Below are positions 29,590 through 42,700 of a DNA stretch of 64,000 bases, one piece after another; positions within the stretch are counted from its first letter, which is position 1, and every line of letters begins with the position of its first letter. This DNA comes from Saussurea involucrata (Eukaryota > Streptophyta > Magnoliopsida > Asterales > Asteraceae): contig CM066313.1 of the NCBI GenBank assembly GCA_033807775.1, positions 90,839,484 to 90,903,483 on the forward strand, read 5' to 3'. The notes beneath the pieces were generated by a model. The model searched no databases and had not been told where the DNA came from. It saw only the letters and a program-made list of their open reading frames with translations. A program made the position numbers and the translations under genes.

Positions 29590-31798
29590 ACCTAAGCGGT
29601 TAGAGTGTGGTTTTGAAGTAGAGATTACGGATGATAGTCGAGTCTTGGTGGGGGAGGTGTATGAGGGGTGTAGTATCGAAGTAGAGGGTCACTCTTTTCC
29701 CTTGCGTTTATACCCAATGGGTATGGGAGAGTTTGACATTGTCGTGGGGATGGATTGGTTGGCTAGTAATAGTGCTAGCATTGTGTGCAATAAGAAGATG
29801 ATCCGTATCGCGTTGCCAGATAAGTCTGAGGTCGTAATCTATGGGGATAGGCGTGAACGTAAGTCCTGCCTTATCTCGGTGATGAAGACGAGGCATTGTC
29901 TAGAGAAGGGATGTCAGGGGTTTCTAGCGTATGTGTTAGACGCTAAGAAGGAGAAGAAGGGATTAGAGGATGTTCCTGTGGTGAGTGAGTTCCCGGAGGT
30001 GTTTCCGGATGACCTGACGGGTTTACCCCTGGATCGTTAAGTCGAGTTTAGAACTGATTTGATGCCTGGCGCGACACCAATAGCGCGTGCACCGTACCGG
30101 TTGGCCCCGACGGAGATGAAGGAAATGATGACGCAATTGTAGGAGTTGCTGGACAAGGGATTCATACACCCTAGTTCGTCACCCTGGGGAGCGCCGATAC
30201 TGTTCGTCAAGAAGAAAGATGGGTCTATGAAGATATGCATATATTATCGCGAGCTTAACAAGGTCACCGTCAAGAATAAGTACCCGCTTCCGAGGATTGA
30301 CGATTTGTTTGATCAGTTGCAAGGGGCGAGCTTCTTCTCGAAGATAGATCTGAGATCGGGTTATCACCAGTTGAAAGTGAGGGAAGAAGATGTGCCTAAG
30401 ACGGCTTTTCGCACGAGGTATGGGCATTACGAGTTTCTAGTCATGCCCTTTGGGTTGACCAATGCTCCGACGGTATTCATGGATTTAATGAATCGGGTGT
30501 GCAGTGCGCTGTTAGACAAGTGTGTGATTGTGTTCATAGACGATATTCTCATCTATTCTCGATCTCAGAGTGCGCACGAGGAGCATCTTCGCCTAGTGTT
30601 GGAACTGTTATGGCAAGAGAAGTTGTTTGCTAAATTCTTCAAGTGTGAGTTTTGGGTTAGGGAAGTCCAATTCTTGGGGCACGTGGTATCGGGAGAAGGT
30701 ATCAAGGTGGACCCGGCCAAGGTGGAGGCCATTAGAGGATGGGAACCACCGAGATCACCATCAGAGGTGAGGAGTTTCCTTGGCTTAGCGGGCTACTATC
30801 GGAAGTTTATTCAAGACTTTTCTCGTATAGCTACACCTTTGACCGCTTTGACCAAGAAAAGTGCTAAGTTCGAGTGGACGGAGGCTCAAGAAGCAGCGTT
30901 CAGTAAGTTGAAAGACAAGTTAAGTAGCGTTCCAATTTTATCTTTGCCTAGTGGAACAGAAGGATTCGTAATCTACAGCGATGCATCTAAGTTGGGGCTA
31001 GGGTGTGTGCTGATGCAGGGTGGGAAGGTGATCAATTATGCATCCCATCAGTTGAAGGAGAACGAGAAGAATTACCCTACTCACGATATGGAGTTAGCGG
31101 CGGTGGTTTTTGCACTAAAGATATGGAGACACTATCTTTATGGAGTTAAGTGTCAGATCTACTCAGACCATAAAAACCTTAAGCATTTGTTCGATCAGAA
31201 GGAGTTGAATATGAGGCAGCGACACTGGGTGGAATTGTTAAGTGACTATGATTGTGAGATCCTTTACCATCCGGGTAAAGCGAACGTCGTGGCCGACGCA
31301 CTGAGTCGGAAGGAGAGAAGGGAGCCAACTAAAGTGGTGGCCTTTCGAGTCGATGTAACTTTTAAATTGCTAGAAGAAATTAAGAAGTTCCAAGATGAAG
31401 CTCTTGTAGAAGAAAGATTAAAAAGCGAGAGGATCGTCGGCTATGTGTCATCCTTAGAGTATAATGGGAGTGGTGTGAAATGTTTGGGGAACCGAGTGTG
31501 GGTTCCTAAAGTGGGAGGTTTGCGGGATCGTATCTTGGAGGAGGCGCATAAATCGCGATATTCGGTACACCCGGGAACCAATAAGATGTACCGATACATG
31601 AGGCAAATGTATTGGTGGCCGGGGTTGAAGAAGGACATTGCTTATTTTGTTGAGCGGTGTATGACCTATTTGAAAGTCAAGGCGGAACATCAAAGACCTT
31701 ATGGGGAAATGCAACCTCTAGAGATACCGGTGTGGAAGTGGGACAGTATCACGATGGACTTTGTCACGAAGCAACCAAGGACCCTGAAGGGGTATGGT
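29546..31798 (+). pseudogene. Chromovirus Pol: protease remnant, RT, RNase H, integrase N-terminus
   Basis: The protease starts with a deletion that removes the catalytic DSG motif: SKFAKVF joins directly to VSAC, followed by HVKPKRLECGFEVEI and VVGMDWL. Stops interrupt at 30038-30040 (TAA) and 30137-30139 (TAG). The RT (30146-30660) keeps FIDDILIYS but has IYYRELNK in place of the usual DYRELNK. RNase H (about 30955-31310) keeps IYSDASKLGLGCVL, the TRP-box-like YPTHDMELAAVVFALK and ADALSRK. The integrase zinc-binding segment HPGTNKMYRYMRQMYWW...CMTY has lost one of its Cys ligands. The core begins at WDSITMDF and is cut at 31798 by the LARD array. Confidence 0.88.
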
Positions 31799-33526
31799 TG
31801 TAATGACCCAGACCTTTTTCGAAGTGTTTTGCGTTTGGTGTGGAGTTTTAAGCAGAAGTAGAAGTTGAGGGGCTAGTTGGTAAATAGGAGTTGGGGTATA
31901 AAAAGGCACAAAACCCTAGAGGATATGCCATTTTCCTGATTTGTGTATGTTTGTTGGCGGCTGATTCTAGAGAGAAAGGGGGGAGAAAAAGGGTTTTGGT
32001 GAAGGTTTTGTGCATTGGATTGAGAGGAGCATCAAGCATTGAAACTGGAAGAAGGATTCAAGATTTGGATTTCGTTCTGCAATCAATCAAACCAGGTAAT
32101 TCGAAGCCCAGATTCCTACCTTGTTGCTATGTTTTGATTGTTAGAATGTTAGTGAGTTCTTGCTAAAAGTCATTCAAGACTCCTAAAGAAGGTTAAGGAT
32201 CATTAAAACAAGTTTAATCAGTAAAGTTTGTGGAGAAATGGTTATAGATGCTTAAGTAAGTGATTCGTCGCATTATATTACTGATTTCAGAGTGTTTAGT
32301 AAGATTTCGAACCAATTAGTTCACCCAGCAGTCGTCCGGAAACCTTCAAGTATGAAGGTGTCCGGGTGAGTGTCCGAGAAGTTCTTGACCGTAGTGTAGA
32401 AGGTGTCCGGACATAGAGTTGTCCGGAAAATCTATGTCGTCCGGATAAGAGTCGTTGTCCGGGTACTATTCGGTATCCGGAAAAGTGAGGTTATCCGGTA
32501 ACCTGTCCGGAAAAGTGTGGTTATCCGGAAATCAGAGGTGTCCGGACATTTTAGTGTCCGGTAAGTAGAAACGTCCGGAAAGTGAGAGTGTCCGGTAAGT
32601 GGTATCCGAACAGTTTGGTTAGTCAGCTTATGTGTTTATCCTTTAACCCAGGTAGATCGTTTGGGGAGTACAGAGCAAAGTAGGAGGGAAGTAAGCACAT
32701 CAGGTGAGTTTTCTAAACTAAAACGCGTGGATTTTAACATGTTTTCTAAAGCAAGTACATGATGAGAAATGCCATGTTTTATTCTTATGCTTTAAATTGC
32801 ATGAAAGTTGTTTACAGTTTTAAATAAGATTTGTGTATGATTTATGGGGCGGGCCTATCCCGTGTATGATTTATGGGGCGGACCTATTCCGTGAATGCTT
32901 TTATGTGAAAGTTTTATGTGAGATGTATGCATACATTGTGTAGACGTAAATTGGCTAAGTCGGGGGGAGGTTCCGCCAGTACTCACGTCGGGGGGAGGTT
33001 CCGTTTATGCCATGGGAATGAGTCCCAGTAAGGCAGCGTGATACTGACTCGTTGTCACCCTCGGGTGACTTCAGGGTGCCATTTACGGGAGCGGATTTAT
33101 CCGTGAAAGATTTTTACTGTTCAGCTTTGTGAAAGTTTATTATTGAAAGTCTTGTATACATTTGAAAGTTATGAGAAAGTTTTATGCAAAGATATTTGAA
33201 AGTTAGAAACTGTTTTTTTTTAAGTTTTGAGGACTGTCAGGAGGGACTCACTAGACCTCATGGTCTAACCCTCGCATTTTCCAAACTAAACCTTTTCAGG
33301 CAAGCAGATTGCATGAGGCTCAGGTAGTCGAGCAAGAGCAGGATAGAGCACGGATGCAGATAGAGATATCGTCACTCATATTCTAGTAATAGTTATTCTC
33401 AGTTGTGTATAGGTTGTTTCCGCCAACCTAAGTTGTTTAGTCAGATGTAAAGAAATTTTATGGATCCAGTTTTGTAATTATTTAATATTAATGCTAGTTA
33501 TGCTTAATTTAGACTGGGTTGTTACA
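31799..33526 (+). repeat. LTR 1 of the LARD array
   Basis: TGTAATGACCC...GTTGTTACA, 1728 bp. It has a TATAAAAA box at 31897-31904, a TCCGG array (about 32335-32600, 14 TCCGG), a possible leader intron (32096-33299), a direct duplication of a GATTTATGGGGCGG unit (about 32840-32905) and a small palindrome TAGACC-TCAT-GGTCTA near 33252. Confidence 0.95.
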
Positions 33527-36500
33527 ATTGGTATCAGAGCCATAGTTTAAGGGATTTAGGTGACCGGACGGGCCTAAACTTAAACTCGGGAGTAGAAATC
33601 ACAACTGAGAATCAGGAAATGCGTTAGGAGGGCACTATTGTGGATACAGGAAATGTGTTAGGAGGACACTATTACAGAGATAGGACTAATAGGGCACTGA
33701 GGACTGTCATGTAAGGTAAGTTTGAGATTCCATCTGGCCAGTGTAATTGCGGACTTACAGGTACATGTATGTGCTTAACCTGCCTTATTATTCCGAAGTG
33801 GTAGTCAAAAGCTAGTGTTTATGTCGTGTTCCAGTACTTTAGAATGTCAGCAAGATCCCTGAGGGGTAGACTGAGACCCTTGTTGGGGAAGTTTCATGAG
33901 AAGTCATGGTGATGTGTTGTACGTATACATCGTAAGAGAAGAAATGTTGTATAGAGTATTACGAGTCGTCTAGAGGTAGCTCTTCGTGGATTCGGGGAGG
34001 AAGAATGCTTGGGTTTGAGTAAGACTCCTGTTTCGGGAGAGTCCCATTTCTAGAAATCATGGGATAGATCAGTTAGGATGGTAAGAAAAGTCAGTGTCAA
34101 AACCTTGAAGGTATCAATGGAGCCCTAGGTTCTTGGTTGAGCTTTCCATTAGCAGGATAAATGAAATAAGATACCTATAGTGAAATGAAACCATGTAGAA
34201 ATGGAAAGTGAGATAGTTGGTCAAAACGAAATAGTATGAAATGTTTGAGTAAGTGGACCGTTGAATGTATGTATAGCAAATCGTTGCAAGACCGAGAGGG
34301 CGACCACTGTTCGAAAGTAGAGTGTCTATGATAAGTTGCGTGAGTAAAGCGATTGACCTTGTTTGAGTGAGTAGCCTTCAAATGCAAGTAGAGTTTCATG
34401 CGTTGAGTTCGTATACGTGTACATGAGATTTTTCATAATCGTGTAAATATCAAATTTGATCGGATATGAGTCGGCGTGTGCAAGTGTATGTTTAAAGAAA
34501 AAAAAAATACAAATCCATTTACATCGTACAATGAAGTCTTGAGTTTACGATTTGCAAAATATTCCACTCTTTTCATGATAAGCCAAGAAAACGTTTGAAT
34601 GCACAACTTTTATAACCAAAATGAGTATTGACATTTTGAAGTTATATAAATGAGTGTGAGGACCGACTGGTCTACTTCGTGTCGGTAAATTTCTTTCAAA
34701 TTTTGTCGTATGGGAAGATTTTCATCCAATATTTATTTCTGTCGTAACAACACATTTTTGGTTGAGTAAGATTAAGTTTTACAGAAAGATTGCATGCAAA
34801 CGATCCTCAAGATCGTTGTGCGGGGCATTAGAGTTATGAGAATGGTGGGGTCGGGTGTACCCAAGTTGTTTTCAAGTGTTGTTTCTTTAAAATGATCAAA
34901 AGTGTGAAATGATTCATTTATCGCGTTGTCAGGCATGAAGGCTATGAACTCAATAGGTCGTAGAGTATTACATTTTAAGTTAAGGAAGAACTCCTAGAGT
35001 GGAGAGGTGTTGGACAAATCAGGAAAGAATGTTTGTAGCTTTGGTAGATGCGTTCTAGAGGAGAGGTGAGCAGTGGAAGAGTCAGAAGTGGACTTTAAAT
35101 GTCGGTTGTATGAGGGTCTGTACCCTCGTGCGGTGGCTGGAAGTACAGTTGCCGAGAGACGGTTGTGTTCAGGGAAGGACTAGAAGTCATCGAGGTGTTG
35201 GTATAGCAACTCGTTATGAGTAGTGTGGTGAAGTAGAGATGAAATATCCGCGACGTTGAATAAGAGTTTAAGGTGATCCTGTAATATTGACATTACGCGA
35301 GTCAGTTTGAAATGAGGACGACGGGATGTGAAGTTGATTAAGAGGTTGGTGTTGGAAAGATTAGGTCCTGTAGGAGACCCTTGTTGAAGAATAGGTTAAG
35401 GAAGTATCAACAGAGTATCAACAGGTCAACTATTGACGTCAGAGTCGGCAGTTGTGTAAGCTGTATGAGATCAAAGACTTGAATTAGAAGGTTGAAAGTT
35501 GAAGGACCACTTTGTAGGGGTGTTAAGATAGTGAAAGGTTGTTGTTTTAGATAAGCGTTTTACTTACGTGATGGATGGTTCGCAAAGAATGAAGTATTTG
35601 GCACAAGCGAAGTGAGGGTATAGATTATGTCGATTTGTGAGGAAATGTGCCATGTCGATGTAATGGTTTGGTATTGCAAAGAGCTAGCAAGAAACGAGTA
35701 TGATAGAATTAATCAGAAACTCAGGTGTTGTGGTTCAACTAGAGCTGGGGAGAGACAATGTAGCGAGATAGACTTAGTTATTTATGCGTGAGGTCTTGAA
35801 GATAAGTTTGAGTTGTGTATGAATGGCCATGAGAGTCTTGGTCTGCAGTGTGATGTTATGAGTGAGGAATGTACAGTTATGTAGTGGCAATAATTGCCAA
35901 GTTAAATGTGCCAGCTAGCGTCGTAGTGATGTGATGTTAGGGAAAGAGGAAACATCGGATAGAACCTTTTTGGGAGTTTCGGATGAGGTGTTCGAGTGTT
36001 AACCAGGTTGTTGGAGCACGTAGGGTGTAAGTTGACGTGGTGATATGTTTATGTTCGAGATAGCATCACGGAGTGGTGGTGGGTAGCTACCCAAAGGAGA
36101 AACCAAGTGTTTTTAGTTGTAAGAGTCGCTAAGTAAGCATATTTTGGGATCATTGGAAGTTTAAAGAAGAGAATGGATGTATTAGTCAAAATGTGGTGGA
36201 ATAGATGTGAAATCCTTAAAGAATGTGAGCTGTTGCTTATGTGTGAACGAATTGTCTGAGAAAGTAAAAGTTGGAGTTTAAAGAATGTATAGTGACGTCG
36301 AACTCTGGTGTCAGTTCGAGGTGATTTAGTCGAAAGCCTTAAGTTAGAATTTTAGTGCAACCGTTTGGTTATGTATAGTAATGAGACAGCATTTTGCAGC
36401 TTGAGAATTGTCGGAAGAGAGGGACGAGTAATGTTGGTGGGCAGTGCTCCACGCTAACGTGGGGAGGTGAAGACAGTATGTTGGAATAAGTAAGTAAATC

Positions 36501-38014
36501 GGAAGTAGTAAACTTGACAGTAATGCCGATAGGCGTAGTGTTGTGTAGATTGTCCTTGATAAATGTGCGAACTTATGGAAAGAGTATTGAGGAAGGAAAT
36601 TGTGTATGATTTCGTGTAGGAAAGAAGTAGATAAGACAACTGAATGAGTTAAGTTAGTGACTTCGTGAGAAACGTTCAAACGAACTGATCGGTCAGTGTA
36701 AGCTATTGAGAATAGTAGGGTGTGATCGTGGTTACCCCTCCTAGTCGAGTGGGAGTAACCGAAGCTATGTTATATGACTGGACGCTTGTGGCAAGCAGCG
36801 AGAAATTTATGAGCCTTCATGATAAGTGCAATTCGGATAGGTGAGTACTCCAATAAGGAATTATAGAGGTCTCCTACTATTAGACACGTTAAGTGTGAAA
36901 TGATGAAGTGGTGAGAACGTACGAATTAGTTGTCGAGTTGTAGCCGATGTGATTCGGGAAAGGAGTATGATCTGCATAAGACGAATGTAGGTTGGAAGAA
37001 GTAACCTAGAAATTTCAGGCATATCGAGGAGAGGACTCCTAGGAGTGAGCTTGTCGGGATGTACAAGGTTGGCCTTGAGCCGAGTTGTTAGTAAGTGAGT
37101 CTTCCTGGTGGAAGATCCTCGTTGTTGTGGCGGGAATTTCCGCCAAGTTCTTTCTTTTAAGGAAGTATAAATGTATGAGAGACCTTATTTAGACGTGATT
37201 AAAACCGTGAGTCCCGATGTGTGGACGGAGGCGAGCAAATGGAGACGCGGTTGGCCTTGGTTTTATCAGGTAGTTTTAAGCGAGTATAGTGATCGAAGAG
37301 GGTGCAAGTAGGTAGTGCAAGATGGCACGATTTAGCAAGTGGTGTCTCGCCGAGGGCGGCTTCAAGTATGGGGTGTGGTTATGTTTCCCATCTGAGCGGT
37401 CTGAGGCAATCGGGTAGAAAAGAGTGGATGGGTTGAAAAACATAAGGCTTTGAGCTTTGAAGTTTGAGAGAGAGGTAAGGTGGACTAAGTCTGCGGATTC
37501 GTCGAAGCATGAAAGTTGAATAGATAGTGCGCGATCTTGAGGTACTCGATGTGAATTTGAGAAGAAATTCATAGTGTGATGCACGTCTCTTTTGTGGAGA
37601 GCCGATGTGAGATGATGGCGACCTTGCAAGAGATGCATGCCATAAGAAGTTGACCTTGTCATTAGTGAGCGAGTTAGAATAGCAGCATACAAGTTAGACT
37701 GGTCAGAAGAATTAAAGAGTGTTCATCCGACATTTCATGTCTTAAAGAAGTGTTTTTCAGGTGTCGTTGTGACTGTTCCGTTGAGGGGACATCAGTATAG
37801 ATGGGAGGTTGACTTACGTAGAAGACCCGATATAAATCGTGAGCGGTAAGGTTTGCTAAACTAGGAACATAGAAGTTTGACTAGTAAAAGTTCAGTGGAG
37901 ATATCATAAGGGACGAGAGACAACGTGGGAAGTAGAATCAGATATGATGTCCAGATACCCACACCTTTTCGAAAACGGAATTCCGGGGACGGAATTCTTT
38001 TGAGGGGGGAGTGT
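33527..38014 (+). other. LARD internal region 1, non-coding, decayed chromovirus sequence
   Basis: 4488 bp without a credible ORF. Near the start (33843-33890) is a gag-start relic (ATGTCAGCAAGATCCCTGAG, compare the chromovirus MSERSLRSRS). Near the end (37700-37990) are relics of the Pol C-terminus: VHPTFHVLKK, then after frameshifts a chromodomain-like segment (TTWEVESDMMSRYPHLF) ending in TGA at about 38002. The middle is G-rich and C-poor on the plus strand and not recognisable. Short minus-strand ORFs are not conserved as proteins. Confidence 0.8.
33529..33541 (+). promoter_or_regulatory. PBS of the LARD element, first copy
   Basis: TGGTATCAGAGCC two bases past LTR 1, the iMet-tRNA type. 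The second copy follows LTR 2 at about 39747. Confidence 0.88.
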
Positions 38015-39744
38015 TGTAATGACCCAGACCTTTTTCGAAGTGTTTTGCGTTTGGTGTGGAGTTTTAAGCAGAAGTAGAAGTTGAGGGGCTAGTTGGTAAA
38101 TAGGAGTTGGGGTATAAAAAGGCACAAAACCCTAGAGGACATGCCATTTTCCTGATTTGTGTATGTTTGTTGGCGGCTGATTCTAGAGAGAAAGGGAGGA
38201 GAAAAAGGGTTTTGGTGAAGGTTTTGTGCATTGGATTGAGAGGAGCATCAAGCATTGAAACTGGAAGAAGGATTCAAGATTTGGATTTCGTTCTGCAATC
38301 AATCAAACCAGGTAATTCGAAGCCCAGATTCCTACCTTGTTGCTATGTTTTGATTGTTAGAATGTTAGTGAGTTCTTGCTAAAAGTCATTCAAGACTCCT
38401 AAAGAAGGTTAAGGATCATTAAAACAAGTTTAATCAGTAAAGTTTGTGGAGAAATGGTTATAGATGCTTAAGTAAGTGATTCGTCGCATTATATTACTGA
38501 TTTCAGAGTGTTTAGTAAGATTTCGAACCAATTAGTTCACCCAGCAGTCGTCCGGAAACCTTCAAGTATGAAGGTGTCCGGGTGAGTGTCCGGGAAGTTC
38601 TTGACCGTAGTGTAGAAGGTGTCCGGACATAGAGTTGTCCGGAAAATCTATGTCGTCCGGATAAGAGTCGTTGTCCGGGTACTATTCGGTATTCGGAAAA
38701 GTGGGGTTATCCGGTAACCTGTCCGGAAAAGTGTGGTTATCCGGAAATCAGAGGTGTCCGGACATTTTAGTGTCCGGTAAGTAGAAACGTCCGGAAAGTG
38801 AGAGTGTCCGGTAAGTGGTATCCGAACAGTTTGGTTAGTCAGCTTATGTGTTTATCCTTTAACCCAAGTAGATCGTTTGGGGAGTACAGAGCAAAGTAGG
38901 AGGGAAATAAGCACATCAGGTGAGTTTTCTAAACTAAAACGCGTGGATTTTAACATGTTTTCTAAAGCAAGTACATGATGAGAAATGCCATGTTTTATTC
39001 TTATGCTTTAAATTGCATGAAAGTTGTTTACAGTTTTAAATAAGATTTGTGTATGATTTATGGGGCGGGCCTATCCCGTGTATGATTTATGGGGCGGACC
39101 TATTCCGTGAATGCTTTTATGTGAAAGTTTTATGTGAGATGTATGCATACATTGTGTAGACGTAAATTGGCTAAGTCGGGGGGAGGTTCCGCCAGTACTC
39201 ACGTCGGGGGGAGGTTCCGTTTATGCCATGGGAATGAGTCCCAGTAAGGCAGCGTGATACTGACTCGTTGTCACCCTCGGGTGACTTCAGGGTGCCATTT
39301 ACGGGAGCGGATTTATCCGTGAAAGATTTTTACTGTTCAGCTTTGTGAAAGTTTATTATTGAAAGTCTTGTATACATTTGAAAGTTATGAGAAAGTTTTA
39401 TGCAAAGATATTTGAAAGTTAGAAACTGTTTTTTTTTTAAAGTTTTGAGGGCTGTCAGGAGGGACTCACTAGACCTCATGGTCTAACCCTCGCATTTTCC
39501 AAACTAAACCTTTTCAGGCAAGCAGATTGCATGAGGCTCAGGTAGTCGAGCAAGAGCAGGATAGAGCACGGATGCAGATAGAGATATCGTCACTCATATT
39601 CTAGTAATAGTTATTCTCAGTTGTGTATAGGTTGTTTCCGCCAACCTAAGTTGTTTAGTCAGATGTAAAGAAATTTTATGGATCCAGTTTTGTAATTATT
39701 TAATATTAATGCTAGTTATGCTTAATTTAGACTGGGTTGTTACA
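38015..39744 (+). repeat. LTR 2 (middle) of the LARD array, apparently chimeric
   Basis: 1730 bp. In its first about 580 bp it shares three variants with LTR 3 against LTR 1 (GAGGACATGCC, AAAGGGAGGAG, GTCCGGGAAG). In its last 360 bp it shares two variants with LTR 1 against LTR 3 (ATGAGAAAG, AATTATTTAA). It also has private changes such as GGTATTCGG at 38691. Confidence 0.93.
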
Positions 39745-42700
39745 ATTGGTATCAGAGCCATAGTTTAAGGGATTTAGGTGACCGGACGGGCCTAAACTTA
39801 AACTCGGGAGTAGAAATCACAACTGAGAATCAGGAAATGCGTTAGGAGGGCACTATTGTGGATACAGGAAATGTGTTAGGAGGACACTATTACAGAGATA
39901 GGACTAATAGGGCACTGAGGACTGTCATGTAAGGTAAGTTTGAGATTCCACCTGGCCAGTGTAATTGCGGACTTACAGGTACATGTATGTGCTTAACCTG
40001 CCTTATTATTCCGAAGTGGTAGTCAAAAGCTAGTGTTTATGTCGTGTTCCAGTACTTTAGAATGTCAGCAAGATCCCTGAGGGGTAGACTGAGACCCTTG
40101 TTGGGGAAGTTTCATGAGAAGTCATGGTGATGTGTTGTACGTATACATCGTAAGAGAAGAAATGTTGTATAGAGTATTACGAGTCGTCTAGAGGTAGCTC
40201 TTCGTGGATTCGGGGAGGAAGAATGCTTGAGTTTGAGTAAGACTCCTGTTTCGGGAGAGTCCCATTTCTAGAAATCATGGGATAGATCAGTCAGGATGGT
40301 AAGAAAAGTCAGTGTCAAAACCTTGAAGGTATCAATGGAGCCCTAGGTTCTTGGTTGAGCTTTCCATTAGCAGGATAAATGAAATAAGATACCTATAGTG
40401 AAATGAAACCATGTAGAAATGGAAAGTGAGATAGTTGGTCAAAACGAAATAGTATGAAATGTTTGAGTAAGTGGACCGTTGAATGTATGTATAGCAAATC
40501 GTTGCAAGACCGAGAGGGCGACCACTGTTCGAAAGTAGAGTGTCTATGATAAGTTGCGTGAGTAAAGCGATTGACCTTGTTTGAGTGAGTAGCCTTCAAA
40601 TGCAAGTAGAGTTTCATGCGTTGAGTTCGTATACGTGTACATGAGATTTTTCATAATCGTGTAAATATCAAATTTGATCGGATATGAGTCGGCGTGTGCA
40701 AGTGTATGTTTAAAGAAAAAAAAATACAAATCCATTTACATCGTACAATGAAGTCTTGAGTTTACGATTTGCAAAATATTCCACTCTTTTCATGATAAGC
40801 CAAGAAAACGTTTGAATGCACAACTTTTATAACCAAAATGAGTATTGACATTTCGAAGTTATATAAATGAGTGTGAGGACCGACTGGTCTACTTCGTGTC
40901 GGTAAATTTCTTTCAAATTTTGTCGTATGGGAAGATTTTCATCCAATATTTATTTCTGTCGTAACAACACATTTTTGGTTGAGTAAGATTAAGTTTTACA
41001 GAAAGATTGCATGCAAATGATCCTCAAGATCGTTGTGCGGGGCATTAGAGTTATGAGAATGGTGGGGTCGGGTGTACCCAAGTTGTTTTCAAGTGTTGTT
41101 TCTTTAAAATGATCAAAAGTGTGAAATGATTCATTTATCGCGTTGTCAGGCATGAAGGCTATGAACTCAATAGGTCGTAGAGTATTACATTTTAAGTTAA
41201 GGAAGAACTCCTAGAGTGGAGAGGTGTTGGACAAATCAGGAAAGAATGTTTGTAGCTTTGGTAGATGCGTTCTAGAGGAGAGGTGAGCAGTGGAAGAGTC
41301 AGAAGTGGACTTTAAATGTCGGTTGTATGAGGGTCTGTACCCTCGTGCGGTGGCTGGAAGTACAGTTGCCGAGAGACGGTTGTGTTCAGGGAAGGACTAG
41401 AAGTCATCGAGGTGTTGGTATAGCAACTCGTTATGAGTAGTGTGGTGAAGTAGAGATGAAATATCCGCGACGTTGAATAAGAGTTTAAGGTGATCCTGTA
41501 ATATTGACATTACGCGAGTCAGTTTGAAATGAGGACGACGGGATGTGAAGTTGATTAAGAGGTTGGTGTTGGAAAGATTAGGTCCTGTAGGAGACCATTG
41601 TTGAAGAATAGGTTAAGGAAGTATCAACAGAGTATCAACAGGTCAACTATTGACGTCAGAGTCGGCAGTTGTGTAAGCTGTATGAGATCAAAGACTTGAA
41701 TTAGAAGGTTGAAAGTTGAAGGACCACTTTGTAGGGGTGTTAAGATAGTGAAAGGTTGTTGTTTTAGATAAGCGTTTTACTTACGTGATGGATGGTTCGC
41801 AAAGAATGAAGTATTTGGCACAAGCGAAGTGAGGGTATAGATTATGTCGATTTGTGAGGAAATGTGCCATGTCGATGTAATGGTTTGGTATTGCAAAGAG
41901 CTAGCAAGAAACGGGTATGATAGAATTAATCAGAAACTCAGGTGTTGTGGTTCAACTAGAGCTGGGGAGAGACAATGTAGCGAGATAGACTTAGTTATTT
42001 ATGCGTGAGGTCTTGAAGATAAGTTTGAGTTGTGTATGAATGGCCATGAGAGTCTTGGTCTGCAGTGTGATGTTATGAGTGAGGAATGTACAGTTATGTA
42101 GTGGCAATAATTGCCAAGTTAAATGTGCCAGCTAGCGTCGTAGTGATGTGATGTTAGGGAAAGAGGAAACATCGGATAGAACCTTTTTGGGAGTTTCGGA
42201 TGAGGTGTTCGAGTGTTAACCAGGTTGTTGGAGCACGTAGGGTGTAAGTTGACGTGGTGATATGTTTATGTTCGAGATAGCATCACGGAGTGGTGGTGGG
42301 TAGCTACCCAAAGGAGAAACCAAGTGTTTTTAGTTGTAAGAGTCGCTAAGTAAGCATATTTTGGGATCATTGGAAGTTTAAAGAAGAGAATGGATGTATT
42401 AGTCAAAATGTGGTGGAATAGATGTGAAATCCTTAAAGAATGTGAGCTGTTGCTTATGTGTGAACGAATTGTCTGAGAAAGTAAAAGTTGGAGTTTAAAG
42501 AATGTATAGTGACGTCGAACTCTGGTGTCAGTTCGAGGTGATTTAGTCGAAATCCTTAAGTTAGAATTTTAGTGCAACCGTTTGGTTATGTATAGTAATG
42601 AGACAACATTTTGCAGCTTGAGAATTGTCGGAAGAGAGGGACGAGTAATGTTGGTGGGCAGTGCTCCACGCTAACGTGGGGAGGTGAAGACAGTATGTTG

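Noticed and set aside
31891..32166. 91-aa ORF starting MGYKKAQ, repeated at 38107-38382 and 44323-44598
   Set aside because: It recurs only because it lies in the three LTR copies, runs over a donor-like splice site and resembles no known protein.
37276..37692. 138-aa minus-strand ORF, also at 43492-43908
   Set aside because: It is present twice only because the internal region is duplicated, is antisense to relic Pol and resembles no family I know.
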